A model generated the notes under the pieces. That model searched no databases, was not told the DNA's origin, and saw nothing but the letters and a program-made list of their open reading frames with translations. Below are positions 37,191 to 48,000 of a DNA stretch of 64,000 bases, one piece after another. Position numbers and translations under genes: made by a program. Where the stretch lies: contig NC_040032.1 of NCBI RefSeq assembly GCF_000972845.2, positions 21,872,248 through 21,936,247 on the forward strand. Direction: 5' to 3'. Source of the DNA: Larimichthys crocea (taxonomy: Eukaryota; Chordata; Actinopteri; Sciaenidae). Each line of letters starts with the position of its first letter. The first letter of the stretch is position 1.

Positions 37191-37539
37191 GTATAAACCC
37201 TAATGTAGGCTGTGAGCATTCAACAGGCAGAGAACTGAGTCCAATTTTTACCTTCCAAAAGAGCTAAAACATTCTTTGTCTTGAACGTTAGTTTACATTT
37301 TACTCTGTGTCTTAGCATTTTATCAGCTGCACTACAATATGAATGGATTTGGTTGACAAAACTGTGCATGACGTGAAAAAAGATACCCATTTTTATCTCC
37401 ACTCAAGGAGAGGCTATTCATTCACACCATAATCATTTCCTCTCTAAATAGATTCCCTGGGAACTTTCCTCGCCCAGAGCTTTATTTGCCTTTCTTGTCA
37501 CCTCCTGTGTTTTTTTTTTTTCTCTTTTCTTTTTTTACG

Positions 37540-38300
37540 ACTTTAATCATCTCTGTGATTGATGGCGCTAAAACACACTTTTACTAAATGTTAATCTCAT
37601 AATCATTTCATCTGACAACACACAAGCTCGGATTGCTTTTAGCGAGCTGTGATTTATTCATGGCTGAAGTAATATTGCTCTTCAGTGTGGCCCATTTCCT
37701 TGAGTCTCATGGGATGTCATATAACGCTCAACTTGTCACACCAGCGCTGAGAGACACAGAGAGAGAAAGCGAGAGAGAGAGGTGCATGGACAACTTTGAA
37801 TACACTGAGAGACCACTTTACATATTATTACCTCTTAAAGGCATTTCCCTGATGATATAAACTTCCAAATTGCGAAGTGAAAAACCTGTTAATGTTTCGG
37901 CGCTCTATCATCTGCCACTTTAAAAGTCAATCAGTCAGCACACAATCAGTATTCTCCTCCACTCATGAGCCATACATGGGTGAAAAGAGACACCAGGCTA
38001 CTACGCTTCCACAGTCTCCTGTCAAAGATATCCATTAAAGAGTCTTTATTGGGCCTAGGTCCATTACCAACATAAAAGGTAATCCAATTGTCTTTGCTCC
38101 TTTAATATTTTTCGGTTATAGCATCTTCTCTCTCCATTTTTTCCTCTATTCTGCTTTATACCCTCGTCTCTCAACTATTAGTCGAGCACGATCAGGCAGA
38201 GAGTTTGCACATGAGAGCAAATACCACATTAGACAAATGACAACAAACAAAGAGCGTCATTAGTAAACCCACATAATACAGACGCCTTCACATTTGAGTG
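37540..38300. promoter_or_regulatory. Possible conserved non-coding region
   Basis: Largely repeat-free sequence with many homeodomain and TALE-type words (TTTAATCAT, GATTGATGG, TTAATCTCATAATCATTT, TGATTTATTCATGG, CCATTAAAG, GTCATTAG). The texture resembles developmental enhancers. Assignment to hand1 or any gene is inference. Confidence 0.22.
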
Positions 38301-38389
38301 GGCTTTTAAAGCTCTCTCTCTCACACTCTGGATTTGCTGACTGGCTGCTTCCCCAAATTAACTTTCACGACTCATAATGTGGCCAGTCC

Positions 38390-38720
38390 AGTCTGCTGTA
38401 AAAGCCTCCAGTCTTCTGCTTCCAGGCTTTCCATGAGATGTTGGAATCTGGCTGCTACTGTAATTTGCTCCCACTCAGCCATAAGACCATTGAAGAGGTC
38501 CAACAGTGATGTTGAACCATAAAGCCTTGGTGCGCCGGTTCATCCCAAACATACTGGATGGGGTTAAGGTCAGGACTCAAGTGCAGGCCTTTCAAGTTCT
38601 TTCACAACAAACACAGAAAACCTTTCTTTACGTGCCTGAGGTAGCACACAGGGTTATAGTCATGTTGAAATGTGAAAGCACCTTCGCCAAACTGTTAGGC
38701 CCCAATACTGCTCAATAAAT
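38390..38720 (-). mobile_element. Tc1-like transposase relic (antisense)
   Basis: The minus strand reads LGPNSLAKVLSHFNMTITL and KACT-VLTLTPSSMFGMN, matching the Tc1-like segments GPFLFQHDCAPVHKA and [20 protein letters not shown] around the DDE triad. On the + strand the words CTCCCACTCAGCCATAAGA and GATGGGGTTAAGGTCAGGAC are diagnostic. Stops are present and the N-terminal half is absent. Confidence 0.8.
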
Positions 38721-38860
38721 GTGGAACTTTTTGATCAATTTGATCTCATTCTGAAACTTTTGTAGAGACAAAGCTCTCTATCATCACCAGAACATTCATG
38801 ACCCAATGTCCAGCATTATGTTTTAAGGTGTCCGATGGCAGAAAGTTCCTTAAGTACTCC

Positions 38861-39163
38861 ACTTAAAGGTCCAGTGTGATTTAGAGGACTCTACTTACAG
38901 AAAACGACAGAAATATAATATAATATGCATAACTATGTTTTCATTAGTGTATAATCATCTGAAAATAAGAATTATCATGTTTTGTTACCGTAGAATGAGC
39001 TTTTTATATCTACAGTAGCTCAAAAAGGAAAAACTAAATACTGGCTCAATATAGGTAAGCCAATGAGGGTTACTCAACCAAACACAAAGCAGAAACCCAG
39101 TTGGTTGCAATCTGTATTCTCACCACTAGATGTCACTAACTCCAATACACTGGTCCTTTAAGT
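38861..39163 (+). mobile_element. MITE with near-perfect 17-bp terminal inverted repeats (TTAA)
   Basis: ACTTAAAGGTCCAGTGT at the left end and ACACTGGTCCTTTAAGT at the right are inverted repeats with one mismatch, including a flanking TTAA that fits TTAA-targeting transposons (piggyBac/Kolobok type). Internal words include ATAACTATGTTTTCATTAGT, GTTGGTTGCAATCTG and CACCACTAGATGTCACTAA. It has no coding capacity. It is the best preserved of four copies in the window. Confidence 0.88.
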
Positions 39164-39389
39164 ATAATTTTATGTATTTAAATACATTTCAGAGGGATAT
39201 ACTTGTATACATTTTATTCATTTACATACATTTGTTTGACTGTTACAGTTACCATATTTCACATGCAACACATATAAGTGTTATAAACAAAATACAAAAG
39301 TGGAGCACTTGGTAACTATAATCTAATTACACATTTTTCAAATGTAATCTGGGTTTATCATAGTTATTTATTTTCTTACTGGTTTTACC

Positions 39390-39930
39390 TCAATCCTGGC
39401 TTCTCTCCATTAGCTTCCTGGCCATTTTTGAACTGATTTTAAGATTTTGTGAATCACCTCTAAACCTCGTCTGGGTCTTGCTCCAGGGATGTTGACCGCT
39501 TATGAACCGGTTCAAAGCCTTAAATCTTCAGGTGAGCTGTTCTTCCGTCGCGGCTTAAATCCTGACTTTGTAGATAAGGCTCGCAGAATCAATGACTTCT
39601 TTTAAATCAGCTCATTTTTATAGACTTGCTTTGATGCGGTGTCATCATTTGATGTGTTTCTTTTGTTTATTCTTCTCTATTGTTTTCATGGCCTTTATTC
39701 TCTTATTTTTGAAAATGTACATACATTGTCATGTTTTTTTAATGTCTATTGCTTTCACTATCCTTGACTTTCATCATCATTGTCTTCCTGCTACCATGAT
39801 TTCTTCTTGTTGTTTTTCATCTAAAGTTTGTCTTCCCTTTGTTTGGCCTCTGTGTCTAGCTCACGCTGTGTTGCTCTGAATTTTATGTTTTTACCTTTCC
39901 TGTCAAAATTCTGTTTTAAAGGTGCTATGC
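39390..39930 (+). mobile_element. L2-like LINE ORF2 C-terminus and 3' tail, degraded
   Basis: The + strand shows SFLAIFELILRFCESPLNLV, LMNRFKALNLQVSCSS and SFKSAHFYRLAL with frame breaks. These match the LINE segment HWLPVSFRIQFKILLLHFKAL...YEPARSLRSS...SFKxxLKTHLYRLAF. A T-rich tail ends AAAGGTGCTATGCAAA. The 95-codon open frame at 39592 is part of this tail and is not a gene. Confidence 0.75.
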
Positions 39931-40185
39931 AAAAAAGTAATTAGTATGATTCTTATCACATATCACAATCCTGATTACATGTGATCTTTTACTAACGAAG
40001 TGAGTTAAGTATCATCACACTGTATAAAAATATAACGCTAGCAGGGGCCTATAAAAAATGTACTTTCGATACATCAGTACATTTTACTAATAATACTAAT
40101 GTACTTTCACTTTGGTAAAGGATCTCTCTAACCACATGATTGCATACTACACTACCCACTGGATCCACACCACTTCAAAAATAAT

Positions 40186-40618
40186 TCAAGTCTTTACACA
40201 TAATATGAACTGCTATATATGTAGGATTCTTACAATTAGAGGGGTACTCAAACAATTTCACATAAAAGATGGATAAGCTCTTGTGACCTTAAGTTTCTGA
40301 AAATCACGATGATGATCATCAGTGGTTACTTTGTTATAGGCTGGAGACTTGAAAATCTTTTGAAATGCAACATGGTAATTGCAAGATCCAGTGTTTTTAA
40401 AGCCTCAAGCGGCCGCTTGAGGAAGGACTCAAGTCTTTACACATAATATGAACTGTTTTATTTGTAGGATTCTTACAATTAAAGGGGTGCTCAACCAATT
40501 TCACATGAAGATGGATAAGCTATTGTGACCGTAAGTTTATTAAAATCACGCTGGAGACCTGAACTTGACTTGACCTTTGAAATGCATCACGGTAAAAGCA
40601 GGATGTTTTCAAAGCCTG
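40186..40618. repeat. 243-bp direct tandem duplication
   Basis: TCAAGTCTTTACACATAATA starts at 40186 and again at 40429. The following 190-240 bp match throughout (ATGAACTG, GTAGGATTCTTACAATTA, GGATAAGCT, TTGTGACC, AAAATCACG, TTTGAAATGCA), with substitutions and a deletion in the second copy. Confidence 0.93.
40403..40422. other. Perfect 20-bp palindrome at the duplication junction
   Basis: CCTCAAGCGG followed by its exact reverse complement, centred on GCGGCCGC, lies six bases before the second copy of the 243-bp duplication. It is a mutated form of the CCTCAAGTGGCCATTTGAGG word in the repeats at 32118 and 37115. Confidence 0.95.
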
Positions 40619-41219
40619 ACCATCACTAGGGACTAAAGGTTTAGGACTTTTCAGCTTCTGCTGCTTTGATTTTCTCTTCCCTGGCCCCTAAACCTGACCT
40701 GCATGCAATACTAAATTGCTTGAATATCCCTTTACACATTTAGACAATACACGTATACAACATGCAGCATGTGAAGGAATTCTAGTGTCAGCTGTCCCGA
40801 TTTATACTCATTTGTTAACCTTTGTCTCCCTCGTGTGGTTGAAAGTGGAATAACAACGAGGCGATGTCAACAGATCTGTGTTCATTCATGTCGACTGGTT
40901 TGGCAAGAGGAATACAAACACTGAAGTTGTTGAGTAGGAGTCTTTGAAGCGGGTAACTGTAACAAAAGACTATATATCTGGTCAAAACAGCCGACCACAG
41001 AGTGCAGTGTCATGCGAATTTCCAGTTCATCCACGTCTATTAAGATTTATTTAAAAGGTGATCAGGCTGACATAATCCACTGTGATTTATTCGTTGTTAA
41101 AAGCTGAAGCAGATCTTCTATTTAAAGCCTTCGACTGACGGCGACGCCACCTTTTTTTTTTTTTTTTAAACTCCTATTCATAGTACAAAACATGACACAG
41201 GAAGAAGCCGCTGCAAAGA
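40619..41219. other. Unique sequence upstream of the sap30l promoter
   Basis: No gene or repeat recognised; a T(18)-type run lies at about 41151. Confidence 0.5.
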
Positions 41220-41893
41220 TTGACGCCTCCTCCCGGCCAATGGAACGGCGATGTTTACACGCTAGTGCCCGCCTCTAGGTCAAATTGACCAATCACAGCG
41301 AAGGAACGGGAACTTCCGCCAAAGAGACGGAGCATGTCCCATTGTACGAGGATTTTCTGAACGAGTGCCGCGACTGTTGAGCTTAAAGACGGAGGGGGGT
41401 TTCTTGCAAAGTTGTGTCATCTGTGGTAGCCGGTTTGTCGCACTTAGATAGGTCGGAACCGCACGGAATTGTCGCCATATGTGAGTCCCATCGAAACGCA
41501 GCGGTTTGTTTGTTACAGGAGGTGGAACAAACAAACAAACAAGCGGCGGACTCACCATAGGAATTTGTTGGTTAGCAACTGGAGCTAGCTCACGTTAGCA
41601 GCAGCAGCAGCAGCTGTTGTTTTGTTGTTGTTGTGAAGCAGATTTAGCAGCAGGGATGTGTCTCTAAGCAGAGGTTGGCGTGTTTTTGAGATAAGTCACC
41701 GGAGTCCAGGTGTAAACATCCAGGAGCTGTTAGCTCAGGCGGACTTAGCCGCTTAGCCGTAGCAGAGCTAACGCTAACGCTGCCGGATTCACAAAAGAGC
41801 AACGAGTGAGACTTTTTGTAGCTAAAACCTAACGCAGCCTGTTTTTTGTTTGTATTATTTCATCGCGTTAAAAGAAGCCTCTCACGGTCCACA
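41220..41893 (+). promoter_or_regulatory. sap30l: sap30l promoter and 5'UTR region (TATA-less, CpG-rich)
   Basis: GC and CpG content rise sharply here against the AT-rich flank. CCAAT boxes lie at 41237-41241 and 41289-41293, and an ETS-type site (ACTTCCG) at 41312-41318. No TATA box is seen. Transcription probably starts around 41330-41450, giving a long 5'UTR. That UTR contains a CAG run followed by TTG repeats near 41600-41635 and many GTTAGC/GCTAAC words up to 41780. The exact start site cannot be fixed from sequence. Confidence 0.6.
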
Positions 41894-42079
41894 ATGAATG
41901 GGTTCAGCACAGAGGAGGACAGCCACGACGGACCGCCAGCTCCGCCGTTTTACGGACAGAGCTGCTGCCTGATCGAGGACGGGGAGCGCTGCGGCCGCTC
42001 GGCTGGAAACGCCTCCTTCAGCAAGAGGATCCAGAAGAGCATATCCCAGAAGAAACTCAAGCTGGACATCGACAAGAGT
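41894..42079 (+). CDS. sap30l: sap30l coding exon 1 (residues 1-62)
   Basis: This exon encodes [10 protein letters not shown] through LKLDIDKS, including the first half of the zinc module ([10 protein letters not shown], residues 24-33). The ATG at 41894 has A at -3 and is the first ATG of the frame. The frame stays open slightly upstream (to about 41846) but without an ATG. The splice donor is AGT|GTGAGT, with the intron starting at 42080. Confidence 0.97.
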
Positions 42080-45000
42080 GTGAGTGAACTTTTTGTTTTA
42101 TTTATTTATTTAATTTACGAGAACATGGTTTTGTTTTTTCATAGTTGAAAGCGACAACTTGAAGACTCGGAACAGCTGTTAGCGGCGGTTAAAACGCGGA
42201 TAAACAAAAAAGGAGGAAACTCGTCCTCGTGTTTTCTGTTTTCACCCGGGTTTAAAACGTCGAGGTGAAGCCGTGTTAGCTGCCAGGACAGCCGGGGTCC
42301 AGCCTGCATCAGTGTGCGGCTTTCTCTCAGAGCAACACGCCTCCGCTGCTCTTCATAAAATGGCTGTTGCCAGGGAAGCGGAGCGTCAGTTTAAAGTGAC
42401 TCACGCTGACGGCGGTTAAATGTCGGCGACACTCTGTGCACGTGAACTCCTCACGGTGTCTGTGTGTTTTTGTTTGTTTGTTTGTTAGTTTGACTTGTTT
42501 TTGTGTTTTCAAAATGCTGGACTTCCTCTGTCAGTGCCAGCAAATGTTTTTGTGTCTTGTGCCAGAATATAACGAGAGTCTGGACCCACAGGAGCCTCAA
42601 AGTCCTTTAAGTCCATGTGTGGCTGCTAGTCATCTGAGCCAAGTACAAGATATTAGTGCTGCAGATAAAATCAAATCAATATGTATTTGTATAGCCCAAA
42701 GTCACAAAGTGCATTTTCCTTGGAGGGCTTTACAATCTGTAAATTGTACTCTCGCAAAGCGAGGTCACTCTAAACTCTTCTCTGTGGTTGTCCCTAAAAT
42801 TCGTCTGCCTTAGGAATGAGGTATAAAACCGTACCCGATGTATTCAAAGTAGGAAAAAGACAAAATAGATTTTGTGAGGCTTTGGTCTCACTGTGGTCTC
42901 ACCTACCAACGCTACTAGAACAGCAACATCCCTTTCTACCTTTAAAAAAACTTGTAAAAACCTTTCTGTTTCGAGAATGCTTCCCTGCCTAACAAAACTA
43001 ACAACTACTCTGTGCTCCTTTACACCTCTCTCAGCTTATGTCCTCCTCTGTAAGTCGCTTTGGATAAAAGCATCTGCTAAATGCAATGGAATGTAATCTG
43101 TACATGATGGAGTGACACCCTCTGTCCTTAGACCCTTGGTTCGAGTGAGGAAAAACTTGCCCACAAAAAACTTTTAACAGGGAAAAAATGTGGAAGAAAC
43201 CTCAGGAAGAGCCACAGAGGAGGGATCCCTCTGCCAGGACGGACAGACGTGCAGTAGATGTCACGTGTACAGAACAAATCAACACAAACATATTGTACAA
43301 TTACAATGACTGATAAAATGATTACAGTAGCAGTGGAACCTGTGGTAGAGATAGAGAGACACAGATGCACAGCAGCAGCAAATTATTAATTAACTGTAAA
43401 CTGTAACGGAGATATGGTAACAATAATGACAGTAGTAATATGTGTAGTGGACGTCATGCAGGACCACAGCAGCAGCCACGATCCACGAGAACCTGCTGGA
43501 CGAGGGAGGAAGAGCACAAATTGTCATGAATCATCACGTTGTTTCTTAGAGGTCAGAAAATGGACAAAGATGTCCCCAAAGTGACGACTTGAGTCTCTTG
43601 GTTTGTTTGGCAAACTATTTAAATAGATCAATACAGTCGTATAATAAAGAAACATGCAGCAAGGTGAATGCTGCTTCGTAGATGTCAAAGCTTTCTCCTT
43701 TTTTTAGTTCTGTCCAGCAAACTGAATGTCTTTGGGTTGTGGAGGTTGTCACCACAGGCTTTAATCATCAGTTTTCATTGTTTTTAAAGGACCAGCAGCT
43801 AATTGTTTACCAGAGAAGACGATCAAGAGATTAATCCAAATAATCATGTTGCTCTAACAGTTCATCTATAATCAGAATTGTCAGTCAGCTATAGTTATAT
43901 TTTAGAGTGGCTCTGTTTCTTTATATAAACGCGCCGCACGTCAGAACATTTATAGCCTAAGCTTGTTTGTAATGCCGGCCCTTTATGTAAATACATGTAT
44001 CTCAACAGGACAAAAAATAAAACAGTAACTAAGTTAGAAGTCCTGTGTCTAAACCTAGCTTTTCTTTAGATTTAGATTTTCTTTAATGAACTCACCACAA
44101 AGACAGAGCAAACCTTGGGGCAGGGTCATTTTCCTGCCCCCATCTTCCTACCCGATTAGTGCTTAAAGAGGATGTACACACAATGCACAAAGAGTCGGAG
44201 GAACCAGGGGGTCTGCAGAGGCCTCCGGCTCAACCTGCCCCCCTGTAGCACACAACAGTGTCGTCCCTGAATGCAGCGGTGTCTAACGAAGGTGCTGCTG
44301 CTTTCCAGTTGCTCCAGGCATTTCTTTAACGGCTCTTAAGATCCATAGAAAGCATCGTGTGACTCCCGTACGTTCTTTTATGTATTTCCAAGCACGCTGA
44401 GACTCATGTGATAAGTCACATGTTGTGAGTTTGTTCCAGAGCAATGAATGCATGGCTCACATGAAGACAGACTTAATATATTGATACTACAGACAAGGTG
44501 TCGTCAGGACGGGGCGTCAGGACTTAATGCTGCTTCAGTTATAACCAGAATGTGTCTGCAGCGTTGATTATTAAACACAGTGAGGCTTTGTGTGTGTCGT
44601 CTTTGATTAGATGCTTCCTGTTTTTAAGGCGTATGTTTTCCAGCTACGAAGTAGTTTAACTTTTTCTGCAACAGCTTGTGTTCAGATGAGTATACATTTG
44701 ACTTTAAAGAGGTTTGGTCTCTGTTAAAGGAAAAACAGGCCGTGTCTGCCAGCGAGCATTGATTAATCTGACCCCGATGTTGTGTGACATCTAAATAAAC
44801 AGAGGCTTTGTGCATGTTAGACCAGTGGTCACCAAACCTTTTCTTTACGGGACCCTTTGAGTAAACCGGCAGTGACATGTTTTATGGATCTTTCATTTTA
44901 TATTAAATGCATAACACTAACAGAGAAGAACAGCGGATAAACTGAACAATGAACACAGTGACTGCAGGAAGTTTGAGTCAAACAAGTGGTGCGGGAGAAT

Positions 45001-48000
45001 TTTGAGCAGAGCATTGTTGTGAATATTTCATCAGAGATGAGTCTTCCTGATATTTTTATGAACTTTTTTAAACCATTCTCTGTCTGTCTTGTGTTTTTTT
45101 CAACAGTCATACATACTTAACAGTTTCCCTTCAGTGTTTTCTTCCCTCTGACACTTGGTTATTAATCCACCAACTCTCTGTTTGTATTAACTGCGTACTT
45201 TTCTAATGCAGAACAGACTGTTTAGCAGAAAGTGAAAGCTCTGTGAGCCGAGCTTGTGTTCGGGTCTTTTTTGTTTATGTCTTAAATAATAATCCAAACT
45301 TTGATTTCATTCAGAAATGAATGCAATGCTGAGACTTGCTGTATATTTAAATAAACTTTTTCACATCCATTAAAATCAAGAAGAACTTGTTATCTCACAT
45401 TAAGATTTGACAACCCTTAGTGGGGGATCAGTACTGCTAAGTTGGTAACCAGTGTGTCGGACCGCTCATTTAATGCTCATATATCTTTACAGGTGCGACA
45501 CCTCTACATCTGCGACTTCCATAAGAACTTCATCCAAAGCGTCCGCAACAAGAGGAAGAGGAAGACCAGCGACGATGGAGGAGAGTCCCCAGATCATGAT
45601 GTGGAGGTGCCTGAGGTAATGTGGACTGAAATGTTCAACACAGACATTGTAGTTGAAGCACGACAGAGCAAGGTGTACATTGACGTAGGAAGAAGTGTTT
45701 GATAAGAATACGTTTACATAACCACCGTTACCGACGCTGCATGCCCTACATAAAGTTTATTATCTGCTTTTTGAATCATTTCCTTGAGCTATATTAGTGT
45801 TTCTCGCTGCAGTGACCCAATTTCCCCATGGAGATCATTAAAGTTTCATCTTCTTTAAGAGCAGGAAAAGAGGCAGAAGCCTCCGGGAGTCTTAAGTAAA
45901 TCATTGAAATGTGTCCAAGATGGAGGCGAGATAAAAAAGTTACCGTCTCTCATAATTCACAGACTCACTGCATTTTTGTCTCTGTGTTTTTTTTTGTTTG
46001 TTTTTTTTAGGTCGATCTTTTCCAGCTGCAGGTGAACACGTTGAGACGCTACAAGCGGCACTACAAGCTGCAGACCAGGCCCGGGCTCAACAAGGCCCAG
46101 CTGGCAGAGGTACAGAAAAAACTGAGTCACTGCGAAGATGTTTTGTTCTGCTTCCACAAACTTGTCCTTGAAAACATGTCAGTGCTGTAGGAACCATTTC
46201 AGCAATACAAGAAGCGTACTCTGTCTCTGGCACAGTTCCCTATGCAACGTCCTAGGGTAACACTCTCTAATCACAGAGGAAGAGTCAGAGCCGGGTTAGC
46301 CGAGTGTTAAACACAAACCTCAGGTTCTTTAAAGGCATCGTTCACTCTATATGTTTCTATAATAATTGATGTTAAAAGCAACATTTTCATAATCAAACAG
46401 CGGACAGAAAAGAGACAGAACTTAATTTGCTTTTGATTTAATCTTTGAGACGGAATGTAATAATAAACTTTGTGTCAACAAACAGATCAATGAGGCAGAT
46501 GTTGCCTTGATCTCGAGCAGCCACAATTGGATGATATGAAAATAGAAACACCATCCAACCCTAAAGTTTCTTTTAGGGTTGCAGAAACTTAATTTCCAAA
46601 CTTTTGAGCGGCACCCTTGGAGGAAGTCTCTTCCTCTGATTCCTCTTTTGATGGTTTTCTCTGGAATAACACGTCCTGCGAGCCGCTCGGCTGCCCTCAT
46701 TAGGCGAGCCCGGCCTCTTTCTTCTTAAGAATCGGCTCCACATTACTCATTTACCGTGATATACGTGGTGTCGCAGGTCCTATTCTACAGTAATTGGTCA
46801 CGGGGAGATTGTTAGTCTAATTTGCCAAATCAACAGGTGGACTTCATGCAGCTGGCTCGGCCCTCGTCCTGACAAATACCTCCTGTATGTAGCGGTGAGG
46901 GGGGGAGGTCGGGGACGGATGTGACTCGGCTGTCCAACAGTGGGAATGAATGAAACTGGGCTGTAAGTTGAATGTTTCCCCAGGCTGTTAGTCAGGTTCA
47001 GGGCCACCTATTAATGAACCTCCCACATCATTAATAAAGCACCAGTCAACAGCCCACAACCAGTTACAGCTGTCCCCATGTTCAGACTGGTTCAGGTGGA
47101 CGGCAGCAGAGCGGCGTGTTTTCTTCTCTCTGAGGTTTCTTTATAGAGCAACCATTAGTTAGACTTCAGTGAAGTCTTGCTTAAAAGCCTCCCACTGGAA
47201 AATACTCAGTTGTTTTGTGTTTTTTACAAACCTGTCAAAGTCAGACTTGTTTGCAGGCGTTTTTTTTTTATATGATGTTTTCCTTTGGTGGATGTTTGAT
47301 AACTGCCCATGGCTGGTAGACGACGTGAGATGTATTCAGTGCAGCTACAGGAGGAGTTGTGTGATATTTTCAGCGAGCAGCCGAAGAATAGTCGACTATA
47401 AATGTCAGATCAGCTATCGTCTGACAATGATTTAGCCTCTGGGGGCAACAGCAAATATTTCAGAGCTTCTAGTGTAACCAGCAGTAATCCAGGCCAGTCC
47501 AATTACGATCTTGTAGTTCTTGATACGAAAGAATTATGAAAGACAAATCTGTATATGAATGCAAAAAAAACGAACTAGTTGTCAGACGATGGCCTTTGTC
47601 TGGCCTCTTCTGCTCTCCACACAAATCATTACAACATTATTTGGTCGAAACTCCACAAACCAGGATGCATCGGGTGACAAAATCTTTGTCTCTTGCCTAC
47701 AGAAGCTGCAGCATATATATGCAGATATCTGTTTATAGAGATGAGTTGACGGTTAAGCGCACTGGTTGACACTGTGTCATTGTAAACTAGTTGTAAAACA
47801 GTTCACCTGAGCAGCGTCAGTGCATTTACAGCAAATATGCAGCAGGGGGTGCTGTAATCACAGTGCACACATACATACAAGTTGTTCAGAGCTTTCTAAC
47901 TTTCTGAAGGAAAAGACTCTTGCCTCATGCCTATGAGATAATGTTAATAATGATGATGATATAAGTCTGTTTCATTCCCATCACTGTGCTCATCACATGA

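Larger units (their letters stand above)
42080..45492 (+). other. sap30l: sap30l intron 1
   Basis: A 3.4-kb GT-AG intron. It carries a high-copy teleost repeat at about 42668-43519 that is interrupted by a LINE tail (annotated separately). The rest is unique AT-rich sequence. Near 44822 a short stretch (CAGTGGTCACCAAACC) resembles a hAT terminal repeat, but no partner end was found. Confidence 0.9.

Noticed and set aside
39592..39879. 95-codon hydrophobic + strand frame
   Set aside because: It lies within the T-rich 3' tail of a LINE relic; hydrophobicity comes from TTT codons.
1..41200. Exons of GALNT10, expected next to SAP30L from human synteny
   Set aside because: No glycosyltransferase or ricin-lectin motif was found in any frame; the gene is probably outside the window or rearranged.
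44822..44910. hAT-like terminal word CAGTGGTCACCAAACC
   Set aside because: No opposite end or target duplication was found, so an element cannot be claimed.
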